Assembly (NCBI RefSeq): GCF_000429705.1
Contig: NZ_KE386943.1
Span: 124,001-188,000 of the forward strand
DNA length: 64,000 nucleotides
DNA from: Alteribacter aurantiacus DSM 18675
Lineage (GTDB): Bacteria > Bacillota > Bacilli > Bacillales > Salisediminibacteriaceae
Reading direction: 5' to 3'
Below the pieces are notes generated by a model. That model saw nothing but the letters and a program-made list of their open reading frames with translations. It was not told the origin of the DNA and did not search any database. A program made the position numbers and the translations under genes. Every line of letters starts with the position of its first letter. Positions within the stretch are counted from its first letter, which is position 1. Positions 18,416 to 27,181 of the stretch are shown piece after piece.

Positions 18416-19710
18416 ATTAATGCACCTCTTAAATCTTCGGTATCAAATCCCTCTAATAGCATGTTTTCTCCATCTGTTGATAGAACTTTCAAACTAGAAT
18501 GAATTTTATTCAAAGTTTCTCCTAATTCCTTTTGACTATAGGCCGTCGCAAAAACTCTTATAATTATTTGTTTCAAAGTTCCTTTATCTGATTCTAGAAT
18601 TTCTTCGCCTTCAGTGCGAGCCAATACTGCATCTATAACTCCAGGGAGTTTGATGATTTCATCCATACCATAGATCTTATCTATAACGCCTGGTCTAATT
18701 AAAAAGGATATATTACAACCATATTTCTTCCACTCAGGATTTACCCTTTCATTTAAAGGATACTCCGCCATCTTTCCAGTCATAGCAAATCTAATTAACA
18801 TCTCCAATGGACTATAATCACAAATTGTTTCTAGTAGTTTATATTCTAACGAACCAGTTAGTCGATAACCTATATCGTATACAATACACTCATTATCTTC
18901 AATCAGACATTGCATGAAGACCATACCATTCTTCATTCCTAATGATTTGAACATCTTTTTTACCCGTGGCTCTATGTTTTTTTCATAATCTTGCAAATGT
19001 ATAGAAGGGAAAGTATATGCTACTGGAAGTGCTATAACATTATCTTGATTGTGTTTAATATGTCTATTACCTAATGCAGTTAAGTAAACTTCTCCATCTT
19101 GTAATGTATAGAAAACCGTTACTTCTTTCCCAATAATATATCTTTCTACAATAATTTCCTTACTCTCCGAAAAAACAAGTGCCTTATTATAACCGTGGAG
19201 TAGTTCCTCCTTATTATTACAGATAGAAATTCCCCTACCCCCACTATTATCTGCTGGCTTTACTAATACTGGATATATAATGTTATTAACTACATCCGTA
19301 TCTAAATCACCTTCTTTAATATTGTATTCCTCTACTACTGGAACACCAAATTCACGACAGATTTTTTTATATACTCTTTTGTTTGTTAAAGTTTCAAATT
19401 GTTCTTTTGTACCATAACAAGGTAATCCTGCTGCCTCACAAATTTGAGCATAATATGGTAAGGACGAGTCAGTAAATCCAGTAAGTATACCATCAACTTT
19501 TTCATCTTTTATTAATTTAACCATTGCTTCAATGTCAGCAGTGCTTGTCATAAAAGCCTTGTCGGCTATCTTTTTTGCAGGTGATTTATCTTCGTTATAC
19601 CAATCTGTAACCATTGTATAAACTCCAAGGTCTTGCGCTCTTTTCACTATTTCACTTGAAATTCTAGAACCACCTAAAACCAATAATCTTTTTCCTGTTA
19701 AATCGGACAT
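18412..19710 (-). CDS. ATP-grasp domain carboxylate-amine ligase-like protein
   Basis: ATP-grasp enzyme of 432 aa from the preferred ATG at 19710, which has GGATGGAG 8 nt upstream; an ATG 18 nt earlier lacks this. The N-terminal pre-ATP-grasp domain begins MSDLTGKRLLVLGGSR. The ATP site shows VLVKPADNSGGRGISICNN, and the metal-binding end CIVYDIGYRLTGSLEYKLLE. Such proteins form amide or peptide bonds from a carboxyl phosphate; in a polysaccharide cluster this would suit attachment of an amino acid to a sugar. Partnered by overlap with the SDR gene, and adjacent to a FemAB-like gene. Confidence 0.88.
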   Translation of the reverse strand: MSDLTGKRLLVLGGSRISSEIVKRAQDLGVYTMVTDWYNEDKSPAKKIADKAFMTSTADIEAMVKLIKDEKVDGILTGFTDSSLPYYAQICEAAGLPCYGTKEQFETLTNKRVYKKICREFGVPVVEEYNIKEGDLDTDVVNNIIYPVLVKPADNSGGRGISICNNKEELLHGYNKALVFSESKEIIVERYIIGKEVTVFYTLQDGEVYLTALGNRHIKHNQDNVIALPVAYTFPSIHLQDYEKNIEPRVKKMFKSLGMKNGMVFMQCLIEDNECIVYDIGYRLTGSLEYKLLETICDYSPLEMLIRFAMTGKMAEYPLNERVNPEWKKYGCNISFLIRPGVIDKIYGMDEIIKLPGVIDAVLARTEGEEILESDKGTLKQIIIRVFATAYSQKELGETLNKIHSSLKVLSTDGENMLLEGFDTEDLRGALI

Positions 19711-19737
19711 AAATACAACTCCATCCATATCTTTTTG

Positions 19738-20751
19738 CTACTGTTTATTAAATTCCTTATATAAACTTAAATTATACCTATATGCGGGAAAGAAGTTTAC
19801 ATCTGAATCAATTTCCTTCTTATAACATAACTGCTTATAAACATCCGTATTCCATACTTTTTTTCCAATTTGAAAATCAAATTCAGTATTTTTCCCAAAC
19901 TTTTTCTTAAATTGATACAATGGATCGTCTAAGCTATTGCTTGTACCACCGCCATAGTGTATTAGCTTGATACCATGTTCTATTGCCCATTCACCTGTAG
20001 CATGTTTAATAATATATGCTGGTGAAAAATGCAAGTATCCTTTCAATGTACCCGATAAATGTGCATGAACCACTTCTCCATATACAAAGTAGAACCCAGA
20101 GGCTATAACCGTATCTTCAAATAGAACCTCTACCAAAATTATATGATTTCTAAAATACTTTAAACAGTTGTCAAAATAGTTATCGTCAAAATAATAATAG
20201 TCAGAAGCATCATTTCTATCCATTGTTGAATAGTATATTTCTTTAAATTTATTAATATTGTTAGGACTTTCTATTATCCTGTAAGTTACTCCTGAATTTA
20301 AAATCTTTCGAATAGTTTTTCTAGTACTCTTTGAAAACTCTTTAGTAATAGGGTCTTCAAAATCGTGCAAATTCGTTCCTACTGTTTTTCTAATATTCTC
20401 TACTCTATATATTGATTGGAAATCTCCGGCATTTCCAACGATAGGGTGAAAACGTGCAAATTCACTAACAATATTGTTTTCTTCACAATACTTTTGAAAG
20501 TTGATATTAAAATCTTCGATTAGTTCACTCTTATGGTCTCTGTCGCAATTAATAATAACAGGTCCCCCATATCCATATGGAGAAACCAAGTCATAGTATG
20601 TTTGGTTGTTGATGTAAATAGGAATCACACGTTTAATAAACATATGATGTATAGTACCATGAGGGCTAACGTGACGAAACACATCACAAACGCCATTTTC
20701 AATCTTCTCATATAACTTTCCATAATTAGGTTCAAAATATATATCTATCAT
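19738..20751 (-). CDS. FemAB/GNAT-fold acyltransferase-like protein
   Basis: 337-aa protein of the FemX/GNAT superfamily. Members either add amino acids from tRNA to cell-wall precursors or acylate sugars. Family-like stretches are VSPYGYGGPVII near residue 50, EFSKSTRKTIRKILNSGVTY, and the C-terminal HLSGTLKGYLHFSPAYIIKH then KLIHYGGGTSNSLDDPLYQF with KKKFGK. It overlaps the upstream aminotransferase-like gene by 4 nt and precedes the ATP-grasp gene, so aminosugar formation followed by acylation is a reasonable guess. Confidence 0.85.
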   Translation of the reverse strand: MIDIYFEPNYGKLYEKIENGVCDVFRHVSPHGTIHHMFIKRVIPIYINNQTYYDLVSPYGYGGPVIINCDRDHKSELIEDFNINFQKYCEENNIVSEFARFHPIVGNAGDFQSIYRVENIRKTVGTNLHDFEDPITKEFSKSTRKTIRKILNSGVTYRIIESPNNINKFKEIYYSTMDRNDASDYYYFDDNYFDNCLKYFRNHIILVEVLFEDTVIASGFYFVYGEVVHAHLSGTLKGYLHFSPAYIIKHATGEWAIEHGIKLIHYGGGTSNSLDDPLYQFKKKFGKNTEFDFQIGKKVWNTDVYKQLCYKKEIDSDVNFFPAYRYNLSLYKEFNKQ

Positions 20752-21845
20752 AATATATCTATATACTCTCCTAACGCTGTAATTATTCTTTTAACATCAT
20801 CATGTCCATATCTTTGATCACAGATTAACGATAATTCTTCGTTATATATTTGAACGGTGCTGTCACCTAATGAATCATCATTCGGTATTGGCCAGTGTAC
20901 AGGACAAAATATATCATTTTTTATTAAATGTTTTCGAACTTCATCTCTTTTTTCTGCTCTAACCATTATCGGTACGAAAAGTGGACAGTCTCTACTAAAG
21001 TTAGGTTCAGTAATAAGGAAGCCTATATTCTTTGAATGATTAAGAGCATCATGTATATATTTCGAATTTTCACGACGCCTCTTCTGGATATTAAAAATAT
21101 TTATTCTAGATAAAATGTCCGCTGAAGTATCATCTATTTTAATGTTTTTATATTCTAAATGCAGACTCTTATTAAATTCAGCAAATAGCTTTAAAAAATT
21201 AGATTTTTCATGTTCGGAATATGTGTTATTACTTTCCAATCCGCTCATAAACGCTGCCTTTTTACTCATAGCTTCAATTTTTTTATCTACTATTTCTGTC
21301 GAAGGAGATAATAACCTTATTTCTTTGAAATAGCCCTTTAGCTTAACCGCTAATCCCCCACTTGGAATTGGAAACCACTTTCTTAAACTAGCAACAATAT
21401 AATCAGCCTTTTCACAAAAGTTTTTTTCACTAAGTAAACGATGAGTTATGTCTTCAATAACAATAATATTTCTACCTTTGAACTCTTCGATAATGAAGTC
21501 CATAGCAGTGACCTCATAGCCAAAATAACTATTTGCAAAAAAAACATCAATATCTGTATCATAATTAATTTTATACTTTAAACCTTCTCTATCTGAAATT
21601 ACATCATAATATTCAACATCAATATCTCTATCATTAAACGGCTGTATCATAGAAGCACAACAATAAGAAGGCATATATACCTTTTTAATAGGTTTTGATA
21701 TGTCTTCTAAAACATAATCTATTGCCGTCCTTCCAGAAAAAAGTAGCTTCTTGTCATCACCAAAATTAATTAGGTTATGAAAGGATCCATTACTCTTATC
21801 ATTTAGATTGTCTTCCGACCAAAATTCGCTACCTATTTCCCTCAT
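20748..21845 (-). CDS. DegT/DnrJ-like PLP-dependent enzyme
   Basis: 365-aa fold-type I PLP enzyme distantly related to sugar aminotransferases. LLFSGRTAIDYVLEDI corresponds to the phosphate-binding start, IVIEDITHRLLS carries the PLP aspartate, and the Schiff-base lysine is likely in VASLRKWFPIPSGG (about residue 160). It is more divergent than the second DegT protein in the cluster (22498-23628), so its substrate may differ. Start overlaps the stop of the sugar transferase gene by 4 nt. Confidence 0.85.
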   Translation of the reverse strand: MREIGSEFWSEDNLNDKSNGSFHNLINFGDDKKLLFSGRTAIDYVLEDISKPIKKVYMPSYCCASMIQPFNDRDIDVEYYDVISDREGLKYKINYDTDIDVFFANSYFGYEVTAMDFIIEEFKGRNIIVIEDITHRLLSEKNFCEKADYIVASLRKWFPIPSGGLAVKLKGYFKEIRLLSPSTEIVDKKIEAMSKKAAFMSGLESNNTYSEHEKSNFLKLFAEFNKSLHLEYKNIKIDDTSADILSRINIFNIQKRRRENSKYIHDALNHSKNIGFLITEPNFSRDCPLFVPIMVRAEKRDEVRKHLIKNDIFCPVHWPIPNDDSLGDSTVQIYNEELSLICDQRYGHDDVKRIITALGEYIDIL

Positions 21846-22498
21846 TTGCTTTCACTTTCTTTTTTTTGTTTCATACGATATTGATGAAAGTTTTCTACGG
21901 TTCCAGTTCCCCTAATCACAACATCACTTCTTTTGAAAACAACCAAAATTGTTTTAACAAAAATCTTGGTATCGTTGATAAACGATAATTCACTTACATA
22001 CTCGACATCTAAAGCAAATCTTTGTTCCCAATTCGCTCTATTTCTTCCGTTAATTTGTGCTAACCCCGTTAGACCTGGTCGAACATCGTGTCTCTGTTTT
22101 TCATATTCATTGTAATAAGGTAAATACTTAACAGACAATGGCCTCGGTCCTACAAACGACATATCACCTTTTAAGATATTGAATAGCTCTGGAAGCTCAT
22201 CAAGTGATGTAGAACGTAGAAACTTACCAAACTTCGTTAACCTCACACTATCCGGTAACAACTCTCCATTCTCATCTCTTTCATCAGTCATCGTTCTAAA
22301 CTTGTACATCATAAAGACCTTATCATTTATACCCGGACGTTTCTGTTTAAACAATACCGGGCTTCCTAGTTTCGTTCTCACTAGAATAGCAACTACTAAA
22401 AGCACGGAACTAAGAAGGATAATAGCGAAAAAAGAAAGTATAAAATCCATCGGTCTTTTAATAAATCTCCTATAAATACCACCTTTTGAATTATTCAT
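21842..22498 (-). CDS. Initiating sugar phosphate transferase (PglC/EpsL type)
   Basis: 218-aa monotopic phosphoglycosyltransferase that loads the first sugar phosphate on undecaprenyl phosphate. One N-terminal membrane segment (about residues 15-38) is followed by VLFKQKRPGINDKVF, FRTMTDER, the catalytic SLDELPELFNILKGDMSFVG and RPGLTGLAQINGRN. Short length places it with PglC/EpsL rather than the long WbaP form. Its ATG overlaps the stop of the aminotransferase gene by one base (TAATG), tying it to synthesis of a 4-amino-sugar nucleotide. Confidence 0.95.
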   Translation of the reverse strand: MNNSKGGIYRRFIKRPMDFILSFFAIILLSSVLLVVAILVRTKLGSPVLFKQKRPGINDKVFMMYKFRTMTDERDENGELLPDSVRLTKFGKFLRSTSLDELPELFNILKGDMSFVGPRPLSVKYLPYYNEYEKQRHDVRPGLTGLAQINGRNRANWEQRFALDVEYVSELSFINDTKIFVKTILVVFKRSDVVIRGTGTVENFHQYRMKQKKESESK

Positions 22499-23628
22499 TA
22501 TTTACACCACAACCCCTTAATAATTTCTACAATTTTCGTCAAGTCAGCATCGGACATCTTCGTGTCAGAAGGCAAACAAACACCATTCTCAAACAACTTC
22601 TCCGATACACCTGCACCTATAAAATCATATTTCTCAAAGAACGGCTGCATATGCATTGGCTTCCACACCGGTCTTGACTCAATATTCTCAGCTTCCAATG
22701 CATCAAAAATATCACTCGGTCTCACTATACCATTCAATGTCATTGAGCTTAACCAGTAATTCGGTGCATCCCAATCATTACTAGGCATAAACTTGACTCC
22801 TTCAAGCTCACCAAGTTCTCTTTTATAAAACTCATAGATATAATTCTTCTTATCTACACGTTGCTCTAAAACTTTTAACTGCCCTCTACCAATACCAGCA
22901 ACCACATTACTCATACGATAATTAAATCCTAATTCGCTATGTTGGTAATGTCTTGCTTGGTCTCTAGATTGTGTTGCCCAGAACTTTGCTTTCGCCATTT
23001 TTTCTTCATTATCAGAAACTAGCATTCCACCACCAGAAGTGGTGATGATTTTGTTCCCATTAAAAGAGAAGATACCATAATCTCCAAAAGTTCCTGTATG
23101 CTTACCTTTATAGTAAGTCCCTAAACTTTCAGCAGCATCTTCTATTAATACAACATTATGCTTCTTACAAAGCTCTACGATTCTATCCATATCAGCAGAC
23201 AAACCATAAAGATGAACAACAATAACTGCCTTAACTTCAGGATACTTTTTTAACGCTTCTTCTAATGCTTTAGGACACATATTCCACGTTTCATAATTGC
23301 TGTCTATAAAAACCGGAGTAGCATTTTGATAAATAATTGGGTTGGCAGTTGCTGAGAATGTAAGTGTTGGACAGAATACGATATCTCCTTCACCAACTCC
23401 CGCAGCTCTTAAAGCTAAGTGAATAGCTGCAGTTCCAGAAGAAAGTGCAACTGCTGCTCTAGAACCAACCTTTTCTGCTAGCTCTCTTTCAAATCCATTC
23501 ACATTCTCTCCAAGAGGAGCAATCCAGTTTGTATCAAAAGCTTCCTTTACATATTCCATTTCATAACCTTCATCACTCATATGCGGTGATGAAAGGAAAA
23601 TTCTTTTGTTCACTTTTGTTGTCGTCAT
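22498..23628 (-). CDS. UDP-4-amino-sugar aminotransferase, EpsN/PglE type
   Basis: 376-aa DegT/DnrJ/EryC1 aminotransferase, expected to convert the 4-keto-6-deoxy sugar made by the PglF-like dehydratase into a 4-amino sugar using glutamate. The PLP aspartate lies in VLIEDAAESLGTYYKG and the Schiff-base lysine in FSFNGNKIITTSGGGML (about residue 190). Typical opening FLSSPHMSDEGYEMEYVKEA. No PglD-type acetyltransferase gene follows. A 297-nt gap with a terminator-like hairpin separates it from galU upstream. Confidence 0.93.
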   Translation of the reverse strand: MTTTKVNKRIFLSSPHMSDEGYEMEYVKEAFDTNWIAPLGENVNGFERELAEKVGSRAAVALSSGTAAIHLALRAAGVGEGDIVFCPTLTFSATANPIIYQNATPVFIDSNYETWNMCPKALEEALKKYPEVKAVIVVHLYGLSADMDRIVELCKKHNVVLIEDAAESLGTYYKGKHTGTFGDYGIFSFNGNKIITTSGGGMLVSDNEEKMAKAKFWATQSRDQARHYQHSELGFNYRMSNVVAGIGRGQLKVLEQRVDKKNYIYEFYKRELGELEGVKFMPSNDWDAPNYWLSSMTLNGIVRPSDIFDALEAENIESRPVWKPMHMQPFFEKYDFIGAGVSEKLFENGVCLPSDTKMSDADLTKIVEIIKGLWCK

Positions 23629-23861
23629 GTCAAGGTCTTCCTTCCTGTAATGGCTTATTACGTTAGTCGCTTAGTACTTCATTAGAACCTCTTTCCAACC
23701 AACTACTAACCTACTAAAGTTACCGATATCCAAACGCTATTCCTTGCTCCTATGTAATCTATTAAAGAAAACCTCTAAACACCTCATCACACATGAACCA
23801 TACCGAGTTCTTTCCTATTATATAAGCCAACGAAACACCCCCACTACCAATTACTATCCCC

Positions 23862-23917
23862 ACACAAAAAAACAAACACCCTAACCCGCTCCCACATAAG
23901 CAAAGCAGATCAGGGTG
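23862..23917 (-). terminator. Terminator-like hairpin after galU
   Basis: On the minus strand CACCCT (912-917 region) pairs with AGGGTG (23877-23882) around a roughly 28-nt loop and is followed by TTTGTTTTTTTGTG. It could end the proximal transcript; the EAR-like RNA upstream might allow read-through to the distal genes. Bases 23640-23861 contain no other feature I can identify. Confidence 0.5.
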
Positions 23918-23925
23918 CTCTCACA

Positions 23926-24813
23926 CTACTTCAACAAACTCTTCTCTTTCTCTAACATCTCTTCCATCACTTTAAGCAACTCACCTTTAAGTGATTCATC
24001 CTTCAAAGCAAACTCCAACGTCGTCTTCACAAACCCCATCTTCTCACCAACGTCATGACGAGTTCCTTCAAAGTCATAAGCAAACACACGCTGAATTTCG
24101 TTCAACTTCTGAATTGCATCAGTCAGCTGAACTTCGCCACCTGCACCTTTTTCCTGCTTATCAAGGAACATGAAAATTTCTGGTGTTAAGATGTAACGTC
24201 CCATGATCGCGAGATTTGACGGTGCTGTTCCTTTTGCTGGTTTTTCTACGAATTGGTTGACGCTGTGACGTCTTCCTGTTTGCTGTAGCGGATCAACAAT
24301 TCCGTAACGGTGAGTTTCTTCTTCCGGTACCGTTTGTACACCGATCACGGATGCTCTTGTTTCATCGTATTGTTCGATAAGCTGCTTTAAACAAGGCTTG
24401 TCTGCTTCTACTATGTCATCCCCTAGAAGAACAGCGAATGGCTCGTCACCGATGAACTTACGGGCGCACCATACAGCATGTCCGAGCCCTTTTGGCTCTT
24501 TTTGACGAATGTAATGGATATCCACCATTTTGGAAGAGTACTGCACTTTTTCCAACAGTTCGGTTTTTCCTTTTTCAAACAGGTTTTGTTCTAGTTCAAA
24601 GGCGTGGTCGAAGTGGTCTTCGATGGCGCGTTTTCCTTTACCGGTTACAATAATGATATCTTCAATGCCTGATTTAACTGCTTCTTCAACAATGTACTGA
24701 ATCGTTGGCTTGTCCACAATCGGAAGCATTTCTTTTGGCATGGCCTTTGTTGCTGGTAGAAAACGAGTTCCCAGTCCCGCTGCTGGGATTATCGCTTTTT
24801 TTACTTTTGCCAT
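23926..24813 (-). CDS. galU: UTP--glucose-1-phosphate uridylyltransferase
   Basis: 295-aa enzyme making UDP-glucose from UTP and glucose-1-phosphate. The nucleotide-binding signature is AIIPAAGLGTRFLPATKAMP (residues 7-26), with KEMLPIVDKPTIQYIVEEA directly after and VEKPAKGTAPSNLAIMGRYI further on. Length and motifs are standard for GalU/GtaB. Its position inside the exopolysaccharide operon points to supply of UDP-sugar precursors. 18 nt downstream of the dehydratase gene. Confidence 0.96.
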   Translation of the reverse strand: MAKVKKAIIPAAGLGTRFLPATKAMPKEMLPIVDKPTIQYIVEEAVKSGIEDIIIVTGKGKRAIEDHFDHAFELEQNLFEKGKTELLEKVQYSSKMVDIHYIRQKEPKGLGHAVWCARKFIGDEPFAVLLGDDIVEADKPCLKQLIEQYDETRASVIGVQTVPEEETHRYGIVDPLQQTGRRHSVNQFVEKPAKGTAPSNLAIMGRYILTPEIFMFLDKQEKGAGGEVQLTDAIQKLNEIQRVFAYDFEGTRHDVGEKMGFVKTTLEFALKDESLKGELLKVMEEMLEKEKSLLK

Positions 24814-24831
24814 TTGTCATCGTCCCTTCTT

Positions 24832-26652
24832 TTATTTAACGAGTGTCAACTGCTTCACCTTAGTCAACCTAAAATGCGCTAAATCCAATGTATGTTCCCT
24901 CAAACGTTCCACAGGGAATTCCTCAAACTGTTGAATCAAATCATACACGACATCCACTTCTACTTTTGGTGTCTTTCCTCTGTAAATCATTGGGAAGATT
25001 TGTTCGTCGTGGACTTCGTCTTTTCCGAGTAGCTCTTCGAATAGTTTTTCTCCAGGGCGCATGCCAGAGTATTTAATGTTAATTTCATCTTCTCTAAATC
25101 CTGATAGTCGAATCAGGTTTTTCGCTAGATCGACGATTTTGACTGGTTCTCCCATGTCGAGAACGAAAACTTCGCCACCTTCTGCGAGAGATCCGGCTTG
25201 AAGAACGAGGCGGGATGCTTCCGGGATGGTCATGAAGTAGCGTGTCATCTTCGGATCGGTTACGGTTATCGGACCGCCTGCTTCGATTTGCTTTTTAAAG
25301 AGCGGGATCACACTTCCGCGACTTCCGAGTACGTTGCCGAAACGAACAGCTACAAATTTGGTAGCGCTGATCACGTCCATATGTTGAACGACCATTTCCG
25401 CAATTCGTTTTGTGGCTCCCATGACACTCGTTGGGTTTACCGCTTTATCGGTTGATACCATTACAAACGTGTTTACGCCCGCATTGTTTGCCGCTTCTGC
25501 TGTGTTCTTTGTCCCGATCACATTGTTTTTAACGGCTTCGTGAGGGTTTTTTTCCATTAATGGCACGTGTTTATGTGCCGCTGCGTGGTAGATCACGTCT
25601 GGTTTGTGATGAGCGATCACTTCAAACATGCGCTCGCGGTCTTGTACATCGGCGATTTCTGTTTCTACATGTAAGTGACCGTGTGTGGTTTTCAGTTCCA
25701 TATCGATGCCGTATATGCTGTTTTCTCCGTGACCAAGAAGAATCAACTTGGCCGGTTCGAAGGCACAAACTTGGCGACAGATTTCTGACCCAATAGATCC
25801 CCCGGCACCGGTGACGAGTACCGTTTTTCCGGTCAGTTCTTGTCCTATTTTCTTCGTGTCGAGTTCAACAGGTTCGCGACCCAAAAGGTCTTCCACTTGG
25901 ACATCGCGAATCTGGGAGACAGTCACTTTTCCGCTCATGATGTCTTCAACTGAAGGCATGATTTGCGTACGAACTTTTGTTTTTGAGCATTCGTCGAAGA
26001 TCGTATTCAAGTCTTCTTTCGTTAACGACGGAATCGCGATGATAATGTGTTCAATGTTTTTTTCAGCCACGACCGTTTCAATGTCTTTCGTGCGGCCCAT
26101 CACAGGGATACCCATGATCTCCAAGTTTTGCTTTGAAACGTCATCGTCAATGAATGCCACCGGGTGAAGTTCTGACTTGATGCTGTTCATAAGCTGGCGA
26201 GCGACAAGTGTCCCGCCGTTACCGGCACCGATAATGAGCGTACGTTTTTTGTTTGGGTTTCCTTTAATCAAGGAGTCACGATAAAGTCTCCACGAGAAGC
26301 GCGATGCTCCGATGAGCAAGATATGTAACATCCATGTGACGATCAATGTACGAGCAAAGATCGTTTGATATCCGATAATCTGAATTAAGGCAACTGCGGC
26401 GATGGATAAAGACACAGCTGCGAAGATAGCACTCAACTCTTGAATGCTTGCATACTGCCAAACCCGTTTATACAGTTTAAAGATGTGCGCAAACACATGA
26501 TGAGCAAAAAATAACGCAATCGAACTAACAATAATGGCTTCAGGTAATAGCGACGATGTTGGGACTAGCAGCCAATAACCGACGAAGATCGAAAATACAA
26601 CTATCAGTGAGTCAGCGGTAACCAACAAACTTAACCGTGTTTTAAAGTCCAA
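24832..26652 (-). CDS. Membrane nucleoside-diphosphate-sugar 4,6-dehydratase, PglF/CapD/EpsC type
   Basis: 606-aa membrane-bound SDR. Four N-terminal membrane helices (about residues 5-110) are followed by a CoA-binding-like Rossmann domain (TLIIGAGNGGTLVARQL) and the catalytic domain with LVTGAGGSIGSEICRQVCAF, YHAAAHKHVPLMEKNPHEAV, FVMVSTDKAVNPTSVMGATK and RPGEKLFEELLG. It probably converts UDP-GlcNAc to the 4-keto-6-deoxy sugar used by the aminotransferase encoded at 22498-23628. The position after a CpsC/kinase pair parallels epsC in B. subtilis. Confidence 0.95.
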   Translation of the reverse strand: MDFKTRLSLLVTADSLIVVFSIFVGYWLLVPTSSLLPEAIIVSSIALFFAHHVFAHIFKLYKRVWQYASIQELSAIFAAVSLSIAAVALIQIIGYQTIFARTLIVTWMLHILLIGASRFSWRLYRDSLIKGNPNKKRTLIIGAGNGGTLVARQLMNSIKSELHPVAFIDDDVSKQNLEIMGIPVMGRTKDIETVVAEKNIEHIIIAIPSLTKEDLNTIFDECSKTKVRTQIMPSVEDIMSGKVTVSQIRDVQVEDLLGREPVELDTKKIGQELTGKTVLVTGAGGSIGSEICRQVCAFEPAKLILLGHGENSIYGIDMELKTTHGHLHVETEIADVQDRERMFEVIAHHKPDVIYHAAAHKHVPLMEKNPHEAVKNNVIGTKNTAEAANNAGVNTFVMVSTDKAVNPTSVMGATKRIAEMVVQHMDVISATKFVAVRFGNVLGSRGSVIPLFKKQIEAGGPITVTDPKMTRYFMTIPEASRLVLQAGSLAEGGEVFVLDMGEPVKIVDLAKNLIRLSGFREDEINIKYSGMRPGEKLFEELLGKDEVHDEQIFPMIYRGKTPKVEVDVVYDLIQQFEEFPVERLREHTLDLAHFRLTKVKQLTLVK

Positions 26653-26770
26653 CTCGTTCCCTCCTAAATGTTTATAAGTGTAATGAGCATTGCAACTTAG
26701 TCATTAAGGTCCCTTTTATGTGAAGCGAAGCCTTGTACACTGACATAAGACGATACACATTTTAAATATT

Positions 26771-26820
26771 AAAACCCTTAACCGTGAATCGTTCGTAACG
26801 ACAGCACGGTTAAGGGTTTT
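26771..26820 (-). terminator. Strong bidirectional terminator hairpin upstream of the dehydratase gene
   Basis: A perfect 16-bp inverted repeat (26771-26786 with 26805-26820; AAAACCCTTAACCGTG arm) ends in T-rich sequence on both strands. It lies inside the exopolysaccharide operon between the regulatory genes and the synthesis genes, so some read-through mechanism is needed for continued transcription. Confidence 0.75.
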
Positions 26821-26884
26821 ACAAATTACGGACACAAAGTTAAATATGTATTCGTAATATATATTATTAAAAATAGGCATTAAA

Positions 26885-26985
26885 CCTAACCTCACACCCC
26901 ACCGGTGACAACGAGTGTCTAAGGTCCATTGGACCCACAGCATGGCCGAGTACCTCCGTTGATAAAGGTGAGGAGGCATTACCTA
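26885..26985 (-). ncRNA. Candidate EAR (eps-associated antitermination) RNA element
   Basis: A GC-richer structured segment between the kinase/phosphatase genes and the epsC-like gene, the position of EAR in B. subtilis eps operons. A closing stem pairs 26890-26895 with 26968-26973. Inside are small hairpins GGTCC-ATT-GGACC (26923-26935) and GACA-N5-TGTC (26907-26919). A terminator lies just downstream in the direction of transcription. I could not check the Rfam EAR model (epsC RNA); the assignment rests on position, structure and the need for antitermination. Confidence 0.55.
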
Positions 26986-26994
26986 ATTTCGTGC

Positions 26995-27138
26995 TTAACT
27001 AGAATTTGATTCTTTCCGTTTTTCAATCGTGAGAAGAAGAAGTTTCTCGAGCTCGTCCAAACGATCGAGTGGTCCATCTTGTTTAATGTAGCGGATGGCT
27101 TTTTTTATTGATTTTGGGTATTCGTCGAACGGACGCAC
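26995..27138 (-). CDS. 47-aa charged protein in the exopolysaccharide operon
   Basis: A short gene with GTG start at 27138 and an excellent ribosome site (GAGGAGG, about 7 nt upstream). The product is soluble and highly charged: a basic middle (YPKSIKKAIRYIKQDG) followed by an amphipathic LDRLDELEKLLLLTIEKRK helix that could dimerise. It is transcribed with the phosphatase gene 44 nt upstream and directly precedes the candidate EAR RNA. Function is unknown. Its size and helix content would suit a small regulator of the operon or kinase, but nothing in the sequence proves this. Confidence 0.65.
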   Translation of the reverse strand: MRPFDEYPKSIKKAIRYIKQDGPLDRLDELEKLLLLTIEKRKESNSS

Positions 27139-27181
27139 GTTCTTCCTCCTCTTCACTCTACTTTCATAATGTAAATTCAGG

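Noticed and set aside
26716..26979. 87-aa gene overlapping the EAR candidate
   Set aside because: Reads through the structured RNA and the terminator palindrome; no good start context.
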